Positions 6,862 through 9,122 of a DNA stretch of 9,122 bases are shown here, piece after piece. Position 1 is the stretch's first letter, and the number at the start of each line of letters is the position of its first letter. Position numbers and translations under genes: made by a program. The stretch is from an uncultured Polyangiaceae bacterium. Its GTDB lineage: Bacteria > Myxococcota_A > Polyangia > Polyangiales > Houyiibacteriaceae. The notes beneath the pieces are model-generated. The model worked only from the letters and a program-made list of their open reading frames with translations. It did not search any database and had not been told where the DNA came from. The DNA is taken from positions 1 through 9,122 of the forward strand of contig CAMYJN010000059.1 in assembly GCA_947258625.1 (NCBI GenBank). The letters run 5' to 3'.

Positions 6862-6870
6862 AGAAACTAA

Positions 6871-6897
6871 CCCTTTGAAAAGGGGACAGTCCCTTTT
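6871..6897. repeat. Overlapping inverted repeats, REP-like or terminator hairpin
   Basis: Three arms lie in 27 bases: CCCTTT (6871-6876), AAAAGGGG (6878-6885) and CCCTTTT (6891-6897). The middle arm can pair with the third (7 bp, loop GACAGT) or with the first (5 bp, loop TGAA), so two exclusive hairpins are possible. It begins just after the sulfate-permease stop codon on the minus strand, and the 3' arm there ends CCCCTTTT, so it can act as a modest intrinsic terminator or attenuator before the patatin gene. The GGGGACAGTCCC-type core also resembles short palindromic repeats scattered in some genomes; one copy cannot decide this. Confidence 0.45.
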
Positions 6898-6919
6898 TCT
6901 TATGGCTTTCTTTTTCTTA
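6893..6919. repeat. Direct repeat of CTTTTTCTTA flanking the SulP stop
   Basis: CTTTTTCTTA occurs at 6893-6902 and again at 6910-6919. The copies cover the stop codon and the last basic codons (RKRKP) of the SulP gene. The A/T-rich tract stands out against the GC-rich surroundings and adjoins the inverted repeats, so it may mark the edge of a small inserted element or simple slippage. Confidence 0.4.
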
Positions 6920-8747
6920 CTGTTTCGAAGAAGTTTTTGCCGGGATCTGGAGCGTCGGGGTTGAGCATGCCGCAGCCGACTTGGTCCGCAGGATCCCGCG
7001 GGTCATCGGACTCTGCGGAGAGATCCGGAAGCGCCATGCCCGAGCGAAGAACTTCGATCGCACGGTGAGTGGAAAGGTAGACCCGACCTTCGGAGGCGAG
7101 CTTTTCGAGAAGCCCGGTGCGCTGGAGGACATCGCGGACCGGGCCTTTGATTCGGGTGAGAACGAGGAGGACACCTTGGGCTGCCAGCTCTTCGTCGAGC
7201 TCTGCCAAAGTTGCCGCGGCCGCCGAGTCGAGATCGTTCACACCGGCGGCCTCGAGAACGAAGTATCGGACGGGCGTCTCGGATTCACGGACCAGGGCGC
7301 GCACGGTTTCTTTGAGAAAGCTCACGTTGCCAAAATAGAACTGCGCATCGACGCGGACGAGGATGATGCCCGGAATCGTTTCGGCGTGCGGGTGGCGCGC
7401 CACGTTGAGATAGGTCTGGGATTCCGGCACTCGCCCCAGCACCGCGAAATAGGGGCGCGTCGTGCGGACCAGGAAAAGCAATACCGATGCGGCAACACCG
7501 ACCAAGATGCCCCACTGTATTCCCAGAGACAGCGTCGCGAAAAACGTCAGAACGAGAAGATAGAAATCCGCGCGCTTGACTCGATAAACCTCAGCAGCGC
7601 CGCGAATGTCGATCAGGCCCGTAACCGCTGCAACGATGATCGCGCTGAGAGCCGCCTTGGGTAGGTAGAAGAACGCGCGCGTCAAAACCAACAGCGTGAT
7701 GACCACCACGGCGCAGGTGATGAGGGCGGCCAGCTGTGTTCGCGCACCCGCACGCACGTTGACGGCCGTGCGAGAGAAGCCTCCTGCAATCGGGTAGCCC
7801 CCCGTCACGCCACCAGCCATGTTGGCGAAGCCGAGGGCGATGAGCTCGCGATTGGGATAGATGTCGTAGCGATGGGCTTGAGCGAACGTTCGGCCCACCG
7901 AAATCGCTTCCATGAAGGAAACGAGGGCGATCGTCGCGGCCGCCGGAATGAGCTCCGTCAGAACCGAGCGGTCGACGGAGGGCAGCCGGAATCCGGGTAA
8001 GCCGGCGGGCACCTCAGCGACGATTGAAACCCCAAGGCCGGAGAGACCCAAGGCCCAAACGATGAGGGTCGCGGCCACGACGACGAAGAGCGCTGCTGGA
8101 ACACGCGGCCAACGCTTTTTGCAGAGGACGAGCGCGGCGATCGACGACACTCCGATCGCAAGTGTTGGCCAGGACCAGCTCGACGCACTTCGGACCGCTT
8201 CCCAGATGACCCGATGAACGTGATGGGTTCGTGGAAGCTCGACGCCGAGGAGGTGGCCCAGCTGGCTGGCGGCAATGATGAGCGCCGCAGCGGCGGTGAA
8301 GCCGGCAACGACGGGGCGCGAAAGGAAATTGACGAGGAAACCGGCGCGCAGAAACCCCAGCCCGGCCTGAACGACGCCCACCATCACGCCGAGGGCAGCG
8401 GCCACCAGGATGTAGTTCTCGGTGCCGACCGTAGCGATGGTTCCGACGCTCCCTGCGACGAGAATCGAGTCCATGGCGACGGGACCAACCGCGAGTTGTC
8501 GCGAGGTCCCGAGGACGGCGTAAAGCAGGAGTGGCGCGAGAGAAGCGTAGAGCCCGTGAATCGGCGGAAGACCGGCGAGGAGCGCGTAGCCCATCGCTTG
8601 AGGAACCAACATGACCGCCGTCGTCAGGCCTGCAACGAGATCAGGCCCAAAGTCCGCGCGCTGGTAGGTCTGGAGCCAACCGACGATCGGCAGAGCAGGA
8701 ACCCCGGAGCCGCGTGGCGACGATGTCGCGTGACCGGGTTGGCTCAT
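6900..8747 (-). CDS. SulP-family anion transporter with STAS domain
   Basis: A 615-residue inner-membrane permease for sulfate or a related anion. The first transmembrane region carries the SulP signature [18 protein letters not shown] and GLYAS, followed by [11 protein letters not shown] and many hydrophobic helices up to about residue 430; [12 protein letters not shown] is the typical mid-protein motif. A C-terminal STAS domain (about 458-567) has FYFGNVSFL and [12 protein letters not shown], with S508 at the site often phosphorylated in anti-sigma antagonists. The last 48 residues are a polar tail with [15 protein letters not shown] that I do not recognise. The start is ATG 8747, whose ATGA overlaps the stop of the upstream YeeE-like gene; the frame stays open upstream to 9104, but that part only shadows the neighbour. 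Coupling to a YeeE/YedE-type gene supports sulfur uptake, though bicarbonate or other anions are known SulP substrates. Confidence 0.92.
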   Translation of the reverse strand: MSQPGHATSSPRGSGVPALPIVGWLQTYQRADFGPDLVAGLTTAVMLVPQAMGYALLAGLPPIHGLYASLAPLLLYAVLGTSRQLAVGPVAMDSILVAGSVGTIATVGTENYILVAAALGVMVGVVQAGLGFLRAGFLVNFLSRPVVAGFTAAAALIIAASQLGHLLGVELPRTHHVHRVIWEAVRSASSWSWPTLAIGVSSIAALVLCKKRWPRVPAALFVVVAATLIVWALGLSGLGVSIVAEVPAGLPGFRLPSVDRSVLTELIPAAATIALVSFMEAISVGRTFAQAHRYDIYPNRELIALGFANMAGGVTGGYPIAGGFSRTAVNVRAGARTQLAALITCAVVVITLLVLTRAFFYLPKAALSAIIVAAVTGLIDIRGAAEVYRVKRADFYLLVLTFFATLSLGIQWGILVGVAASVLLFLVRTTRPYFAVLGRVPESQTYLNVARHPHAETIPGIILVRVDAQFYFGNVSFLKETVRALVRESETPVRYFVLEAAGVNDLDSAAAATLAELDEELAAQGVLLVLTRIKGPVRDVLQRTGLLEKLASEGRVYLSTHRAIEVLRSGMALPDLSAESDDPRDPADQVGCGMLNPDAPDPGKNFFETVRKRKP

Positions 8748-9121
8748 CCGTCGATCATGGCAGCGGCTTCCGGATCGACCGTGCCACCGCTGCGGTTCTG
8801 ACGCATTCGCATGAAGAGCTGATACGCCCCCACGCCGATCAACATCGCCAGACCAAACGTGAACGCCTCTTCCGACCTGGCTCCGACCGAAGTGAACGCG
8901 GGACCGGGGCAGTAGCCTCCGAGACCCCAGCCGACACCGAAAATCGCGGAACCCAAAATGAGTCGCCCGTCGATGTCCTTGCGTGTCGGCAGAGAGAACG
9001 CTGGCGCCCAAATCGGCCGCTGCCAGGTTCGAATCGCCCATCGATACACCGGCGTGTACACGACGATGGCGCCCACCATCACGAAGGCCAGGCTGGGATC
9101 CCACGATCCGAAGAAGTCGAA
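8744..9121 (-). CDS. YeeE/YedE-type sulfur transporter half (DUF6691-like), 5' partial
   Basis: The frame is open to the right window edge, giving 125 residues of the C-terminal part; the true start lies outside, and the ATG at 9082 is internal (the preceding [13 protein letters not shown] is a conserved family segment). The visible protein has two or three membrane helices, a [14 protein letters not shown] stretch and the hallmark [14 protein letters not shown], in which the cysteine corresponds to the conserved Cys of YeeE/YedE proteins; TsuA (YeeE) is known to take up thiosulfate. Many bacteria split this transporter into two adjacent genes, and this one looks like the second half, so its partner should lie just beyond the window. 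The stop overlaps the SulP start (ATGA). Confidence 0.85.
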   Translation of the reverse strand, partial: FDFFGSWDPSLAFVMVGAIVVYTPVYRWAIRTWQRPIWAPAFSLPTRKDIDGRLILGSAIFGVGWGLGGYCPGPAFTSVGARSEEAFTFGLAMLIGVGAYQLFMRMRQNRSGGTVDPEAAAMIDG

Positions 9122-9122
9122 A

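Noticed and set aside
6981..7664. Plus-strand open frame of 227 codons
   Set aside because: Antisense to the STAS part of SulP; charged composition reflects the complementary codons.
8214..8801. Plus-strand open frame of 195 codons
   Set aside because: Antisense to the start of SulP and the YeeE-like gene; no recognisable features.
8748..9104. N-terminal extension of the SulP frame
   Set aside because: It shadows the YeeE-like gene in another frame; the SulP motifs begin shortly after ATG 8747.

Overview
This is a gene-dense, high-GC piece of bacterial chromosome. The third codon positions are rich in G and C, long antisense open frames are common, and intergenic gaps are short. The organism is probably a Gram-negative proteobacterium or myxobacterium-like (Myxococcota) lineage. 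That is inferred from the gene mix: a Tat-exported GMC dehydrogenase pair, a DUF3336 patatin, a P450-type ferredoxin, a PGM1-like ATP-grasp ligase and a split YeeE/YedE. No single marker proves it. I see no RNA genes, CRISPR array, insertion sequence or phage genes.

Region by region: (1) 1-580, plus strand: the 3' part of a hemerythrin-like (HHE) protein gene, then a 64-residue single-cluster ferredoxin. (2) 607-3037, minus strand: a tightly packed operon read right to left. It encodes a small PspB-like membrane/coiled-coil protein, a Tat-signal protein of the gluconate 2-dehydrogenase subunit 3 type, and a GMC-family FAD dehydrogenase with a cysteine motif like that of the Fe-S cluster in FAD glucose/fructose dehydrogenases. 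The last two genes overlap by four bases (GTGA). (3) 3038-3051: a 14-base divergent gap with a symmetric TATA-type -10 candidate that could fire in both directions. (4) 3052-5453, plus strand: a two-gene unit overlapping by 19 bases, a PGM1-like ATP-grasp peptide/amino-acid ligase and an AstE/AspA-type M14 zinc deacylase. (5) 5432-6856, minus strand: a DUF3336-patatin lipase whose 3' end overlaps the deacylase gene tail to tail. (6) 6871-6897: a compact set of inverted repeats between the patatin gene and the sulfate-permease gene. (7) 6900-9122, minus strand: a SulP/STAS anion transporter coupled by an ATGA overlap to a YeeE/YedE-type sulfur transport gene that runs off the window edge.

Functionally these are three or four independent small operons: a periplasmic sugar/alcohol dehydrogenase without its usual cytochrome subunit, a ligase/hydrolase pair acting on an unknown amino-acid conjugate, a phospholipid or neutral-lipid hydrolase, and inorganic sulfur uptake. 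No clearly new defence or mobile system is visible. The best candidates for something undescribed are the ligase-deacylase cassette and the PspB-like gene leading the dehydrogenase operon.
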